A DNA stretch of 64,000 nucleotides from Nocardia cyriacigeorgica (GCF_005863245.1 NZ_VBUT01000001.1:62001-126000), one strand, 5' to 3'. Positions 16,406-25,723 are shown, counted from the first letter of the stretch. Numbers and translations: made by a program. The notes: a model not told the origin generated them from the sequence alone.

Positions 16406-17203
16406 CTATTGGGGGCGCAGATGGGTGACGTCGCCGGCCGAGACCGCCTGATCGCCGATGAGCAGCCGGCCGGCGTCGTCGACGTCGGTGGCCACGCCGG
16501 TGAGCGTCTTCCCGCCGGGCAGGTCGGCGCGCACCCGGGCACCGAGCGTCGAGCAATGCTCGCGGTAGGCGGCGGCCAGATGCGGTACGGCCCAACCCTC
16601 TTCGCGCCAGGCACTCATCCGGCGGGCGAATTCGGCGAGGATCGAACGCGCCAGCGCGGTGCGGTCGGTGACGGCCGCGCCCGCCAGCGTCAGCGAGGTC
16701 GCGTGCGGCACCGGAAGTTCGTCCTCGGCGAGGCTCACGTTCAGCCCGACGCCGACCACGATCGCCGGCTCGGCGCCGCTCGCGGCGACCTCGGCGAGGA
16801 TGCCCGCCACCTTGCGGCCCTCGATCAACACGTCATTGGGCCATTTGAGGGTGGCGGGCACCGCGGCCGTGGTTCGCAACGCGTCCACCACCGCCACTCC
16901 TGTCAACAGGGGTAGCCAGCCGAGTGCGGACGGGTCGATGCCCGGCAGCCGCACCAGAATCGATAGCGCGATCTGCGCGCGCGGCGGACTGACCCATACC
17001 CGCGCGTGCCTGCCACGCCCCTGCTCCTGCGCCTCGGCCAGCAGCGCGATCCGGTCGGCATCGGGGTCGGCCGCCCTGGCGATCAGATCGGCGTTGGTGG
17101 ATCCGGTCGTCTCGACGACCTCGAGCTCGCGATAGAACGACAACCGGTCGTCCTCGGCGATGTCGCGCCGCAACTGCTCTGCATCCAACGGTGGCCTGTG
17201 CAC
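16406..17203 (-). CDS. birA: Biotin--[acetyl-CoA carboxylase] ligase BirA
   Basis: 265-residue monofunctional (no HTH) biotin protein ligase that makes biotinyl-AMP and transfers biotin to the lysine of carboxylase carrier domains. The biotin-binding loop is EQGRGRHARVW, preceded by TTGSTNADLIARA. The catalytic KWPNDVLIEGRKVAGIL follows, then VVGVGLNVSL. The start is a GTG with a TAGCCT hexamer 6 nt upstream. It neighbours accD5/accE5/accA3; AccA3 is its likely substrate. Confidence 0.96.
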   Translation of the reverse strand: MHRPPLDAEQLRRDIAEDDRLSFYRELEVVETTGSTNADLIARAADPDADRIALLAEAQEQGRGRHARVWVSPPRAQIALSILVRLPGIDPSALGWLPLLTGVAVVDALRTTAAVPATLKWPNDVLIEGRKVAGILAEVAASGAEPAIVVGVGLNVSLAEDELPVPHATSLTLAGAAVTDRTALARSILAEFARRMSAWREEGWAVPHLAAAYREHCSTLGARVRADLPGGKTLTGVATDVDDAGRLLIGDQAVSAGDVTHLRPQ

Positions 17204-17209
17204 ATGCGC

Positions 17210-17215
17210 AGGCTA
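17210..17215 (-). promoter_or_regulatory. Putative -10 hexamer TAGCCT of birA
   Basis: The minus-strand TAGCCT lies 6 nt before the GTG at 17203, so a leaderless transcript is predicted. Confidence 0.4.
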
Positions 17216-17231
17216 CTCGCCGTCGGTGGCG

Positions 17232-17435
17232 CTACCCCGCGAGATCGAAATCGGCCGGACGTACCGCCGGTCGCATCGCGGAGTTGCCCCCGATCTCTTC
17301 CTCGGACGCCTCCGCGGTGAATCCGAATTCTGCGACGGACTCCGTTTCGGTGAACTTCGGCTCCGGCTCGGTCACCGGCCGGGTGAACGCCGCCGCGGCC
17401 GCGCTTTCGGCCACCGAACTACTCCATCCCCACAT
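17232..17435 (-). CDS. Small acidic hypothetical protein, 67 residues
   Basis: I do not recognise this protein. It is Ala/Glu-rich and acidic, with FTAEASEEEIGG in the middle, no signal and no membrane helix. Support is translational: a strong GGGGAGGGGAG ribosome site lies about 6 nt before the ATG. It ends 28 nt upstream of birA on the same strand and is divergent from accD5. It could be a real small protein or a leader of birA. Confidence 0.45.
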   Translation of the reverse strand: MWGWSSSVAESAAAAAFTRPVTEPEPKFTETESVAEFGFTAEASEEEIGGNSAMRPAVRPADFDLAG

Positions 17436-17569
17436 GCTCGCTCCCCTCCCCTGAGCTCGAAAAATGAATGCTCACAGGGTATTGCGAAGCCCATTGGGAA
17501 AGAAACCGATTTTTCGCCCCTACCCCATGCCCACCTGGGGTTTTCTACTGACCGGTAGCCCTTCCTGGG

Positions 17570-17599
17570 TTAACAGGCGGTACTGGCACTGGTTACACT
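17570..17599 (+). promoter_or_regulatory. Putative accD5 promoter
   Basis: TTAACA (17570-17575) and TACACT (17594-17599) are spaced 18 bp. The -10 lies 8 nt before the accD5 ATG at 17608, so the transcript is probably leaderless. Confidence 0.5.
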
Positions 17600-17607
17600 C
17601 CGAACCC

Positions 17608-19248
17608 ATGACGAGTGTCCAGCAGCAGCCTACGCCGGGACCGGCGGGTGCCCCAGATATCCACACCACCGCCGGCAAGCTGGCTGACCTGCGGAATCGG
17701 CTGGAAGAGGCCAAGCACCCGATGGGTGAGGCCGCGGTCGACAAGGTGCACGCCAAGGGCAAGATGACCGCCCGCGAACGCATCCTGGCCCTGCTCGACG
17801 AGGGCTCCTTCGTCGAGCTGGACGCCCTGGCCCGCCACCGCAGCGTCAACTTCGGCTTGGAGAACAACCGGCCCCTCGGCGACGGTGTGGTCACCGGTTA
17901 CGGCACCATCGACGGCCGCGACGTGTGCATCTTCAGCCAGGACGTCACCGTCTTCGGTGGCAGCCTCGGCGAGGTCTACGGCGAGAAGATCGTCAAGGTC
18001 ATGGACCTGGCCCTGAAGACCGGCCGCCCGTTGATCGGCATCAACGAAGGCGCGGGCGCCCGCATCCAGGAGGGTGTGGTCTCCCTCGGCCTCTACGGCG
18101 AGATCTTCCACCGCAACATCCAGGCCTCCGGCGTGATCCCGCAGATCTCGCTGATCATGGGCCCGGCCGCCGGCGGGCACGTCTACTCCCCCGCGCTGAC
18201 CGACTTCGTGGTGATGGTCGACGGCACCAGCCAGATGTTCGTCACCGGCCCCGACGTCATCAAGACCGTCACCGGTGAAGAAGTCACCATGGAAGAACTC
18301 GGTGGCGCCAACACCCACATGACCAAGTCCGGTGTCGCCCACTACGTCGCCTCCGGCGAGCAGGACGCCCTCGACTACGTCAAGGACCTGCTGTCCTACC
18401 TGCCGAGCAACAACCGCGCCGAGGCGCCGCGGTTCCCGGCCACCGATCCGATCGACGGCGCCATCGAGGACTGCCTCACCGAGGAAGACCTCGAACTCGA
18501 CACGCTGATCCCGGACTCGCCGAACCAGCCCTACGACATGCACGAGGTCATCCGTCGCCTACTCGACGACGACGAATTCCTCGAGGTGCAGGCCGAACGC
18601 GCGATGAACATCATCGTCGGCTTCGGCCGGGTCGATGGCCGCAGCGTCGGCATCGTCGCCAACCAGCCCACCCAGTTCGCCGGCTGCCTCGACATCGACG
18701 CCTCGGAGAAGGCCGCCCGCTTCGTGCGCACCTGCGACGCGTTCAACATCCCGATCATCACCCTGGTCGACGTGCCCGGCTTCCTGCCCGGTACCGGACA
18801 GGAATACAACGGCATCATCCGCCGCGGCGCGAAGCTGCTCTACGCCTACGGCGAGGCCACTGTGGGCAAAATCACCATCATCACCCGCAAGGCCTACGGC
18901 GGCGCCTACGACGTCATGGGTTCCAAGCACATGGGTGCCGATGTGAACCTCGCCTGGCCCACCGCGCAGATCGCCGTCATGGGTGCTTCCGGGGCCGTCG
19001 GATTCGTCTACCGCAAGCAGTTGGCCGAGGCCGCCAAAGAGGGCGCCGACGTCGATGCGCTGCGGCTCGAGCTGCAAAACGAGTACGAGGACACGTTGGT
19101 GAACCCGTACGTCGCCGCCGAACGCGGCTACGTCGACGCGGTCATCCCGCCGTCGCACACCCGCGGCCAGATCGTGTCCGCGCTGCGACTGCTCGAACGC
19201 AAGATGGTCACCCTCCCGCCGAAGAAACACGGCAACATTCCGCTGTGA
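17608..19248 (+). CDS. accD5: Acyl-CoA carboxylase beta subunit AccD5
   Basis: 546-residue carboxyltransferase subunit, the usual length for AccD5 (propionyl/acetyl-CoA carboxylase). It transfers carboxylate from biotin on AccA3 to acyl-CoA to give methylmalonyl- or malonyl-CoA for methyl-branched and mycolic lipids. N-terminal signatures are [19 protein letters not shown] and [14 protein letters not shown]. The paired oxyanion Gly-rich regions are [17 protein letters not shown] and, in the C-domain, [18 protein letters not shown]. It ends in [11 protein letters not shown]. The start is the ATG after the TACACT hexamer. Confidence 0.97.
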   Translation: MTSVQQQPTPGPAGAPDIHTTAGKLADLRNRLEEAKHPMGEAAVDKVHAKGKMTARERILALLDEGSFVELDALARHRSVNFGLENNRPLGDGVVTGYGTIDGRDVCIFSQDVTVFGGSLGEVYGEKIVKVMDLALKTGRPLIGINEGAGARIQEGVVSLGLYGEIFHRNIQASGVIPQISLIMGPAAGGHVYSPALTDFVVMVDGTSQMFVTGPDVIKTVTGEEVTMEELGGANTHMTKSGVAHYVASGEQDALDYVKDLLSYLPSNNRAEAPRFPATDPIDGAIEDCLTEEDLELDTLIPDSPNQPYDMHEVIRRLLDDDEFLEVQAERAMNIIVGFGRVDGRSVGIVANQPTQFAGCLDIDASEKAARFVRTCDAFNIPIITLVDVPGFLPGTGQEYNGIIRRGAKLLYAYGEATVGKITIITRKAYGGAYDVMGSKHMGADVNLAWPTAQIAVMGASGAVGFVYRKQLAEAAKEGADVDALRLELQNEYEDTLVNPYVAAERGYVDAVIPPSHTRGQIVSALRLLERKMVTLPPKKHGNIPL

Positions 19249-19323
19249 ATCAGCGATACCCTCGTTGAGCCGCGCACACTGGTTGCAGTGATGCAATGAG
19301 TGAATCCGACGATGATTGCGTCT

Positions 19324-19355
19324 CTTGGCCGGACACGACCCCTCGTCCGGCCAAG
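19324..19355 (+). other. Hairpin between accD5 and accE5
   Basis: A perfect 11-bp stem, CTTGGCCGGAC with GTCCGGCCAAG, and a 10-nt loop. It ends 22 nt before the accE5 GTG, just before its AGAGAGGA ribosome site. There is no T-run, so it is more likely an attenuator, mRNA processing or stability element than a full terminator. Confidence 0.6.
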
Positions 19356-19377
19356 GCAAGAGAGAGGATCTGGCACC

Positions 19378-19707
19378 GTGACAATCGTGGCAGATGAAGA
19401 AGTGCTGACCGCCGCCGAACTCGACCTCGCGGTCGACTCGCTCGATGACGCCGCGGCAGTCGGCGCCGACGTCGACGCCGCCCTGGCTGCGGTCGCGGGC
19501 GAGAAGCCCTTCCTGATCATCGAAAAGGGTGCGCCCACCGATGAGGAGATCGCGGCGCTGGTGTGCGTGCTGAGCGCGGCGGCCAACAGTGCCGCGCCCG
19601 CGGGCCCACAGGGACCGAACGATTTCTGGGGCAGGCCGACCATGATGCACCGCGGCACCTCGCCGTTCTCCCCGTACGCGTTCCCGCAGCTGTCGCATCT
19701 GCGCTGA
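19378..19707 (+). CDS. accE5: Acyl-CoA carboxylase epsilon subunit AccE5
   Basis: 109-residue epsilon subunit that stabilises the AccA3-AccD5 complex. The N-terminal half is variable and acidic (many Ala/Asp). The conserved C-terminal domain has PTDEEIAALVCVLSAAA, then a Gly/Pro stretch leading to NDFWGRPTMMHR and ending with the typical PQLSHLR. The GTG start has AGAGAGGA about 10 nt upstream. It is shorter than the approximately 177 residues I recall for the M. tuberculosis protein. It follows accD5 with a 129-bp gap containing a hairpin and precedes maf. Confidence 0.85.
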   Translation: MTIVADEEVLTAAELDLAVDSLDDAAAVGADVDAALAAVAGEKPFLIIEKGAPTDEEIAALVCVLSAAANSAAPAGPQGPNDFWGRPTMMHRGTSPFSPYAFPQLSHLR

Positions 19708-19734
19708 GCCGAAGGCGCCGGGAGGGGAACATCC

Positions 19735-20373
19735 GTGACCGAACTGGTTCTCGCGTCAGCGTCCCCTGCCCGGCGCACCGTACTGCGGTCCGCGGGCATC
19801 GAGCCCGTCGTCCGGGTCTCGGACGTGGACGAGGACGCCGTGGCCGCGGCACTGCCCGCGGATACCCCACCACAGCAGGTGGTGGTCGAACTGGCCAAGG
19901 CGAAGGCCGCGACGGTCGCCGCCGCGGTCCCGGAATTCGCCGGCGACTGTGTGGTGGTCGGCTGCGATTCCATGCTGTTGATCGACGGCACGCTGCAAGG
20001 CAAACCGCATACCCCCGAGGTGGCGCGGGCCCGCTGGAACGCGATGGCCGGGCGCAGCGCCGAACTCATCACCGGGCACTGCGTGCTGCGGTTGCTGGAC
20101 GGCGCCGTGACCGCGGAAGCGGTGGATTGCAGCTCCACCACGATTCATTTCGCCAAACCCGAACCCGAGGCGCTGGAGGCCTATATCGCCACCGGTGAGC
20201 CCTTGCAGGTGGCGGGAGCGTTCACCCTCGACGGTCTCGGCGGCTGGTTCGTCGACCGCATCGACGGCGATCCGTCGAGCGTGATCGGCATCGGGCTACC
20301 ACTGCTGCGCAGGTTGCTCGACGATGTCGGGGTCGCTGTCGCGGACCTGTGGCGGCACCCGGCCGACGACTGA
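19735..20373 (+). CDS. maf: Maf family nucleotide pyrophosphatase
   Basis: 212-residue Maf protein, a house-cleaning pyrophosphatase for non-canonical or modified NTPs. The N-terminal substrate loop is [14 protein letters not shown], followed by [13 protein letters not shown] with catalytic acidic residues, and [15 protein letters not shown]. The C-terminus has [23 protein letters not shown]. The GTG start has GGGAGGGGA upstream and lies 27 nt after accE5, so it belongs to the accD5-accE5 operon. Its last 78 bp overlap the convergent regulator gene. Confidence 0.93.
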   Translation: MTELVLASASPARRTVLRSAGIEPVVRVSDVDEDAVAAALPADTPPQQVVVELAKAKAATVAAAVPEFAGDCVVVGCDSMLLIDGTLQGKPHTPEVARARWNAMAGRSAELITGHCVLRLLDGAVTAEAVDCSSTTIHFAKPEPEALEAYIATGEPLQVAGAFTLDGLGGWFVDRIDGDPSSVIGIGLPLLRRLLDDVGVAVADLWRHPADD

Positions 20374-21048
20374 CGGCGCCGGGCGCGGCCCCTCGCCATA
20401 GGGTTCGCGGCCGACGGCCAGCAGGGCCAGCCGCAATTCGCACACCTCGTCCTCGATGAACGGATCGAGGCTGACCTGCACCCGGTCGCGGGCGCCGTTG
20501 CGGTCCAGCACTTCCTGCAACAGCCCCTGATGCACCCCGCAGACCACCTCGGAATGCGTGCGGGCCAATTCGCGCAGCGGGCAGGCCGTGAGCCGGATGG
20601 TGACCTTCTCGTCGGTATCGCCCGCGGGATCACGTTCGGGAGCGAATCCGAGCTCCGACATCAATGACATGGCCAGGTCTTTGGCCTCGCCGAGCGTTTC
20701 GGCGGGCTGCTCGACCACGTCCAGGCGGGCGCCCCATGCGCGACCGGCCGCCACCGCGGCTTCGGCGCGCCGGCGCGGATCCGGCCCGAGCTGATCGGCG
20801 AGCACCTGCGCCAATTCCTGATAGCCGACCGTTCGCTGGACGGCGCGGTACCCGATGCGCGGGCGCCCGCGGCCCCGTGGCGGCTGCTGAAACTGCCGGA
20901 CCAGGGATTCCCGGGTGAGGACATCGAGATGAAATCGGACCGTGGTGACGTGCTGTCCGGTGATCTTGGCCAGCTCCTGGGCATCGAGAGGCTCGCTGGC
21001 GCCACGTAGGATCGCGAGCAGTCGCCGCCGCGGCCACGAATCGGACAT
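20296..21048 (-). CDS. ArsR/DeoR-type HTH regulator with SufR-like cysteines
   Basis: 250-residue regulator of the COG2345-type family. The N-terminal winged helix has [21 protein letters not shown], a basic wing [12 protein letters not shown] follows, and the C-terminal domain carries three Cys: [15 protein letters not shown] (C-x13-C) and a third in EDEVCELRL, 33 residues on. This is close to the Cys pattern of the iron-sulfur repressor SufR, so a cluster-sensing role is possible. The start follows a very strong GGAGGAGGGG site and a TAAAGT -10. The last 35 or so codons overlap the 3' end of maf. It is divergent from sseA. Confidence 0.75.
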   Translation of the reverse strand: MSDSWPRRRLLAILRGASEPLDAQELAKITGQHVTTVRFHLDVLTRESLVRQFQQPPRGRGRPRIGYRAVQRTVGYQELAQVLADQLGPDPRRRAEAAVAAGRAWGARLDVVEQPAETLGEAKDLAMSLMSELGFAPERDPAGDTDEKVTIRLTACPLRELARTHSEVVCGVHQGLLQEVLDRNGARDRVQVSLDPFIEDEVCELRLALLAVGREPYGEGPRPAPSVVGRVPPQVRDSDPDIVEQPAQQW

Positions 21049-21141
21049 AGCTCACCCCTCCTCCCGGGAGACTTTATCGGATGCTCGTGCGACTTATTCG
21101 CTCAATCAGCCGATTTGTGATCTGAAACGAGATTCATCTTC

Positions 21142-21171
21142 GGGTCACACATACCATGCACTGTGCGACCC
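21142..21171. promoter_or_regulatory. Inverted repeat between the SufR-like gene and sseA
   Basis: GGGTCACACA and TGTGCGACCC form 10-bp arms (9 of 10 paired) around a 10-nt spacer. It lies in the divergent promoter region about 45 bp upstream of sseA and is a candidate operator for the regulator. Confidence 0.5.
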
Positions 21172-21216
21172 CGATACCGCCCAACCGCCGCCTACCTCGT
21201 GTGAAGGATCCCTGAC

Positions 21217-22122
21217 GTGCCCGTCGCCCCGGACCCCAATCCCGCCTTCGGTGCCTACGCACACCCACAACGACTAGTAACCACGGAATGGCTGTCGGCA
21301 AACATCGGCGCTCCCGGGCTGAAGATCATCGAGTCGAACGAAGACATCCTGCTCTATGACATCGGGCACGTACCCGGCGCCACCAAAATCGACTGGCGCG
21401 GCGACCTGAACGACCCGGTCACCCGCGATTACATCGACGGCGCGCGGTTCACCGAACTCATGCGGTCCAAGGGCATCGAACGCGAGGACACCGTGGTCGT
21501 CTACGGCGATCGCGGCAATGCGCAGGCCGCGCACACGCTCTGGGTGCTCACCCTGTTCGGCCACGAGGACGTCCGGCTGCTCGACGGCGGCCGCGAGGCC
21601 TGGATCGGCGAGGAGCGCGACACCACCTTCGAACCGCCGCGCCTGGCACCGAGCGGCTACCCGGCCGTGCGCCGCGACGACAGCACCGATCGCGCGTTTC
21701 GCTCCGAGGTCCTCAACCATCTGGGCAAACCACTGGTCGATGTGCGCTCGCCAGAGGAATACACCGGTGAGGCGTCCACGGCGCCGGACGATCTCGCGCT
21801 GCGCGCCGGCCACATCCCGACTGCGGTGAACATTCCGTGGACCGAGGCGCTCACTTCCGACGGCCGCTTCCGTCCGCGCGCCGATCTCGACGCCCTCTAC
21901 GGCGAACTCACCGCCGAAGACGCCTTGATCGTCTACAGCAGGGTCGGCGAGCGTTCCAGCCACACCTGGTTCGTGCTCAAATACCTGCTCGGCTTCGATT
22001 CGGTCCGCAATTACGACGGCTCCTGGACCGAATGGGGCAACTCGGTGCGCATGCCGATCGCCCGCGGAAGTGAGCCGGGCAGCGCACCGGCCGGTGCCGG
22101 TCGCCGGGCTCGTAGCAGGTAA
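21217..22122 (+). CDS. sseA: SseA-type rhodanese with catalytic Cys replaced by Ser
   Basis: 301-residue two-domain thiosulfate/3-mercaptopyruvate sulfurtransferase-like protein. The N-terminal domain has the usual inactive loop ([18 protein letters not shown]) and the C-terminal domain the loop [14 protein letters not shown]. In active SseA proteins the residue after VVY is the persulfide-forming Cys; here codon 241 is AGC (Ser). All other loop residues are intact. The GTG start has a GAAGGA ribosome site. In M. tuberculosis a SufE-like gene (Rv3284) follows sseA; here accA3 follows directly. The fold is kept but the normal reaction should be lost. Confidence 0.92.
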   Translation: MPVAPDPNPAFGAYAHPQRLVTTEWLSANIGAPGLKIIESNEDILLYDIGHVPGATKIDWRGDLNDPVTRDYIDGARFTELMRSKGIEREDTVVVYGDRGNAQAAHTLWVLTLFGHEDVRLLDGGREAWIGEERDTTFEPPRLAPSGYPAVRRDDSTDRAFRSEVLNHLGKPLVDVRSPEEYTGEASTAPDDLALRAGHIPTAVNIPWTEALTSDGRFRPRADLDALYGELTAEDALIVYSRVGERSSHTWFVLKYLLGFDSVRNYDGSWTEWGNSVRMPIARGSEPGSAPAGAGRRARSR

Positions 22123-22275
22123 CACAGACCCCGGCCGACCATATATGTGATCCACAACCTACTCTTCGGTAGGACTATCCGAGTTCGGCGTCTGTTGGCA
22201 GACTGCCTACACTCGCCCCAGACGTTGAGTTGTCGACCCAGGGGCGACCACAGAGAAGATTGCACAGGAGGCTCA

Positions 22276-24078
22276 GTGCCCAGCCATGCCAGCGCGCAGA
22301 TCACGAAGGTACTCGTAGCTAACCGAGGCGAGATCGCCGTGCGCGTGATCCGGGCGGCCAAGGATGCCGGTATCGGCAGCGTCGCGGTGTATGCCGAACC
22401 CGATGCCGATGCCCCGTTCGTCAAGCTCGCCGATGAGGCCTTCGCCCTCGGTGGACAGACGTCGGCAGAGTCGTACCTGGTGTTCGACAAGATCCTCGAC
22501 GCCGCCGCCAAGTCCGGGGCCGACGCCATCCACCCCGGCTACGGATTCCTTTCCGAGAACGCCGACTTCGCCCAAGCCGTCATCGACGCCGGGCTGATCT
22601 GGATCGGCCCGTCACCGCAGTCCATCCGCGACCTCGGTGACAAGGTCACCGCCCGCCACATCGCCGAACGCGCGAACGCGCCGATGGCCGCGGGCACCAA
22701 GGACCCGGTCAAGAACGCCGACGAGGTCGTCGAGTTCGCCAAGAAGTACGGCGTCCCGGTGGCCATCAAGGCCGCCTTCGGTGGCGGTGGACGCGGCATG
22801 AAGGTCGCCCACACCATCGAGGAGATCCCGGAGCTGTTCGAGTCGGCCACCCGCGAGGCGGTGGCCGCGTTCGGCCGCGGTGAGTGCTTCGTCGAGCAGT
22901 ACCTGGACAAGGCCCGCCACGTCGAGGCCCAGGTCATCGCCGACAAGCACGGCAACGTCGTGGTCGCGGGCACCCGTGACTGCTCGCTGCAGCGCCGGTT
23001 CCAGAAACTGGTCGAGGAAGCCCCGGCACCGTTCCTGTCCGATGAGGTGCGCGCCAAGATCCACGAGTCGGCCAAGCGGATCTGCCGCGAGGCCCACTAC
23101 TACGGCGCCGGCACCGTGGAATACCTGGTGCAGGGCGAGACCGTGTCGTTCCTCGAGGTCAACACCCGCCTTCAGGTCGAACACCCGGTCACCGAGGAGA
23201 CCTCCGGCATCGACCTGGTGCGCCAGCAGTTCCGCATCGCCAACGGCGAAGAACTGTCGATCAAGGAAGACCCGACCCCGCGCGGGCATTCCTTCGAATT
23301 CCGCATCAACGGTGAGGACGCCGGCCGCGGCTTCCTGCCCGCCCCCGGCCCCGTCACCGCCTACTCCGAGCCCGCGGGCCCCGGCGTGCGCGTGGACTCC
23401 GGTGTGGTCGCCGGCAGCGTGATCGGCGGCCAGTTCGACTCCATGCTGGCCAAGCTGATCGTCACCGGCGAGAACCGCACCCAGGCCCTGGAGCGCGCCC
23501 GCCGCGCGCTGGCGGAGTTCCACGTCGAGGGCCTGGCCACCGTCATCCCGTTCCACCGCGCCATCGTCGAGGACCCCGCCTTCATCGGTGACGGTGAGAA
23601 GTTCGACGTCTACACCAAGTGGATCGAGAACGAGTGGAACAACACCATCGAGCCCTACACCGGTGGTGCCCCGCTCGATGAGGACGAGGAAGGACCGCGC
23701 CAGAAGGTGGTCGTCGAAGTCGGCGGCCGCCGCGTCGAGGTCTCGCTGCCCGGCAACTTCACCGTCGGTGCCGGTGCGGCCGGTGCGGGCGGTAACGGTG
23801 CCGGTGTGATCCGCAAGAAGCCCAAGCCCCGCAAGCGTGGCGGCGCGGGCGGCGGCGCGGCCTCCGGCGACTCGGTCACCGCACCCATGCAGGGCACCGT
23901 CGTCAAGGTCGCCGTCGAGGAAGGCCAGACCGTCGAAGCCGGCGACCTGATCCTCGTGCTCGAAGCCATGAAGATGGAAAACCCGGTCAACGCCCACAAA
24001 TCCGGCGTCGTCACCGGACTCGCCGTCGAAGCCGGCGCCGCCATCACCCAAGGCACCGTGCTCGCCGAGATCAAGTAG
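22276..24078 (+). CDS. accA3: Acyl-CoA carboxylase alpha subunit AccA3 (biotin carboxylase + BCCP)
   Basis: 600-residue fusion of biotin carboxylase (residues about 8-460) and biotin carboxyl carrier domain. It starts with [21 protein letters not shown], has the ATP-grasp loop [12 protein letters not shown] and the catalytic region [17 protein letters not shown] flexible Gly/Ala and Lys/Arg-rich linker (residues about 495-535) precedes the BCCP domain. The biotinylated residue is Lys566 in [15 protein letters not shown] lies 4 nt before the GTG. It is shared by the actinobacterial carboxylases and pairs with AccD5 and AccE5. A terminator follows. Confidence 0.97.
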   Translation: MPSHASAQITKVLVANRGEIAVRVIRAAKDAGIGSVAVYAEPDADAPFVKLADEAFALGGQTSAESYLVFDKILDAAAKSGADAIHPGYGFLSENADFAQAVIDAGLIWIGPSPQSIRDLGDKVTARHIAERANAPMAAGTKDPVKNADEVVEFAKKYGVPVAIKAAFGGGGRGMKVAHTIEEIPELFESATREAVAAFGRGECFVEQYLDKARHVEAQVIADKHGNVVVAGTRDCSLQRRFQKLVEEAPAPFLSDEVRAKIHESAKRICREAHYYGAGTVEYLVQGETVSFLEVNTRLQVEHPVTEETSGIDLVRQQFRIANGEELSIKEDPTPRGHSFEFRINGEDAGRGFLPAPGPVTAYSEPAGPGVRVDSGVVAGSVIGGQFDSMLAKLIVTGENRTQALERARRALAEFHVEGLATVIPFHRAIVEDPAFIGDGEKFDVYTKWIENEWNNTIEPYTGGAPLDEDEEGPRQKVVVEVGGRRVEVSLPGNFTVGAGAAGAGGNGAGVIRKKPKPRKRGGAGGGAASGDSVTAPMQGTVVKVAVEEGQTVEAGDLILVLEAMKMENPVNAHKSGVVTGLAVEAGAAITQGTVLAEIK

Positions 24079-24097
24079 GACTCGGCCAGGCCGATAG

Positions 24098-24139
24098 CGG
24101 GCCGCGAATGGGGCAATGTGACGCCCCGTTCGCGGCCCG
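24098..24139 (+). terminator. Terminator after accA3
   Basis: A 16-bp stem with one G-T pair (CGGGCCGCGAATGGGG with CCCCGTTCGCGGCCCG) and a 10-nt loop, followed by TTTCGCGTTT, 20 bp after the accA3 stop. Confidence 0.8.
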
Positions 24140-24274
24140 TTTCGCGTTTCCGGATCGCTCCGCGCACCGGTGGCGATGACGCCGCACGAACGCAAGCCCC
24201 CTGAACGCCGGAGCCCCGTTCGCGGCGAGACACCCGGGGCGCGAACACGCCGCGCCGACGGCCCGAAGACCCAG

Positions 24275-24280
24275 TATCGT
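24275..24280 (+). promoter_or_regulatory. Putative -10 hexamer TATCGT of the patatin gene
   Basis: TATCGT lies 6 nt before the GTG at 24287, so a leaderless transcript is predicted. Confidence 0.4.
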
Positions 24281-24286
24281 GGTCGC

Positions 24287-25234
24287 GTGACCAGCTCTTC
24301 GCCCGCCGTCGCGGAGGTCATTCGTACCCGCGTCGAATCCGGTAGCCGCGCCGATGGGTATCGGCTGGTGCTCGTCGTCGAGGGTGGGGGCAGCCGTGGC
24401 GTGTATTCCAGCGGCATGGTGCACGGGCTCGAGCAGCTGGGGTTGTCGTCGGTGTTCGACGCCGTGTACGGCACGTCGGCCGGTGCGATCAATGGTGCGT
24501 GGCTGCTGTGCGGGCGAGCCGAGCCCGGCATGCGGTCGTGGACCGATCCGGTGATCATGCGCCGGGCGATCGACCCGGCCCGGCTGTTGCGTGGCCGCCC
24601 GGCCTTCGACCTGCGGTATCTGGTGCATCAGGTCTACGACGGCATCGAGCCCATGGATTTCCCGGCCATTCTGGCCAACTCCACCACCTTCCACCCGGTG
24701 GCCACCGATGTGCGCACCGGGCTGGCGGTGGACCTGAATCGTCACATCGTGGACAAGCGCACCCTCATGACCGCGCTACGGGCCTCGGCGGGACTGCCGA
24801 TCCTGGCCGGCCCGCCCGTGGCGCTCGGTGACGCGTCCTATCTGGACGGCGGGCTCGCCGAAACCGTGCCGATCCGCACCGCACTGCGTTCCGGCGCGAC
24901 CCACGCGCTGGTGCTGCGCACCCGTCGGGTGGACGAGCGGCGCCCGCCCGCCTCCCGCGTGCATTCCGTGGTCGGCGGCACCTATCTCCGGGTGCGCGCG
25001 CCCGGCGCCTACCGGGCCTGGCTGGAGCGCCCGCATCAGCAAGCGGTGGAAGACCGGGTCCTGGCCGGCCTCGGCGACGCCGTGCTGCAGATCCATCCGC
25101 CCGCGGGTTCGCCTGCCGTCGACAGCGCGGCCCGCGATACCGATCTACTGGCGCGGGCGCTCGAGATCGGGCGGCAGGCAGCACATGCCGCGCTGGGCGA
25201 GGTGGTAGCGCAGCGGGATAACTCGCGCGGCTAA
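24287..25234 (+). CDS. Patatin-like phospholipase
   Basis: 315-residue lipid acyl hydrolase with the patatin Ser-Asp dyad. The oxyanion loop GGGSRGVYSSG comes first, then the nucleophile elbow GTSAG at about residue 65, and the catalytic Asp in YLDGGLAE. The C-terminal part is helical and has no signal peptide, so the enzyme is probably cytoplasmic or peripheral. It resembles the short bacterial DUF6363-like patatin group. The GTG start is supported by the -10 hexamer and by family length. The substrate is unknown. Confidence 0.88.
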   Translation: MTSSSPAVAEVIRTRVESGSRADGYRLVLVVEGGGSRGVYSSGMVHGLEQLGLSSVFDAVYGTSAGAINGAWLLCGRAEPGMRSWTDPVIMRRAIDPARLLRGRPAFDLRYLVHQVYDGIEPMDFPAILANSTTFHPVATDVRTGLAVDLNRHIVDKRTLMTALRASAGLPILAGPPVALGDASYLDGGLAETVPIRTALRSGATHALVLRTRRVDERRPPASRVHSVVGGTYLRVRAPGAYRAWLERPHQQAVEDRVLAGLGDAVLQIHPPAGSPAVDSAARDTDLLARALEIGRQAAHAALGEVVAQRDNSRG

Positions 25235-25308
25235 CCTTGCACCGGTAGCCGACCACGGTACGCGCAGCACGCCGACCCGCTGCCGGGCATCCGACACGAA
25301 GAGAGCTG

Positions 25309-25656
25309 ATGGAACCGATCGAGATCAACGCGGGTTCCTGGTACCTGCGTGCCCTGCGCGCCGACGATCGTATCGACGACCGCCCGGCGCTGGCCGAAGG
25401 CGGGATCACCGATCCGGGCTACGTGGCCCGCCGCAATAGCCAGTGGGACGACGAAACCCACTACTCCTGGGCAGTGTGCGAGCCGACCACCGCCGAACTC
25501 GTCGCCGAAATCGGTGTCACGCCCGGCGAGGATGGCACGGCCGAGATCACCGGCTGGTCCCGGCCGGGCTTCGACGAGGCCCTCGATGCCGGACTGACAG
25601 CGGTGCAGCGGTTCACCGAGGGCGCGCTCGGGTTGACGCCACGCCGAACCGTCTGA
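25309..25656 (+). CDS. Short GNAT-like hypothetical protein
   Basis: 115-residue protein. The N-terminal block SWYLRALRADDRIDDRPAL and the middle WAVCEPTTAELVAEIGV look like the start of a RimJ/RimL-type acetyltransferase, but no acetyl-CoA loop (Q/RxxGxG/A) is present. It may be a degenerate acetyltransferase fold used for binding. The ATG at 25309 has GAAGAGAG upstream. It follows the patatin gene by 74 bp on the same strand. The function is unknown. Confidence 0.65.
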   Translation: MEPIEINAGSWYLRALRADDRIDDRPALAEGGITDPGYVARRNSQWDDETHYSWAVCEPTTAELVAEIGVTPGEDGTAEITGWSRPGFDEALDAGLTAVQRFTEGALGLTPRRTV

Positions 25657-25689
25657 GTCCCCGCCGAACACATCGAGGTCGCGCGAGTG

Positions 25690-25717
25690 GGCGGTCCCGC
25701 CTGACGACAGGACCGCC
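25690..25717. terminator. Hairpin between convergent genes
   Basis: An 8-bp stem, GGCGGTCC with GGACCGCC, and a 12-nt loop, between the stops of the GNAT-like gene and the beta-propeller gene. It could serve both strands. Confidence 0.45.
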
Positions 25718-25723
25718 GCCTGC

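Noticed and set aside
17540..17563. Short hairpin ACCCC...GGGGT followed by TTTTC upstream of accD5
   Set aside because: The stem is about 6 bp and no transcription unit on the plus strand clearly ends there; too weak to call a terminator.
18559..19698. Long minus-strand open frame opposite accD5 and accE5
   Set aside because: Shadow frame of strong coding genes, with no motifs and no ribosome site.
22612..24558. Long minus-strand open frame (648 codons) opposite accA3
   Set aside because: Arises from codon bias of accA3; the product has no recognisable domain.
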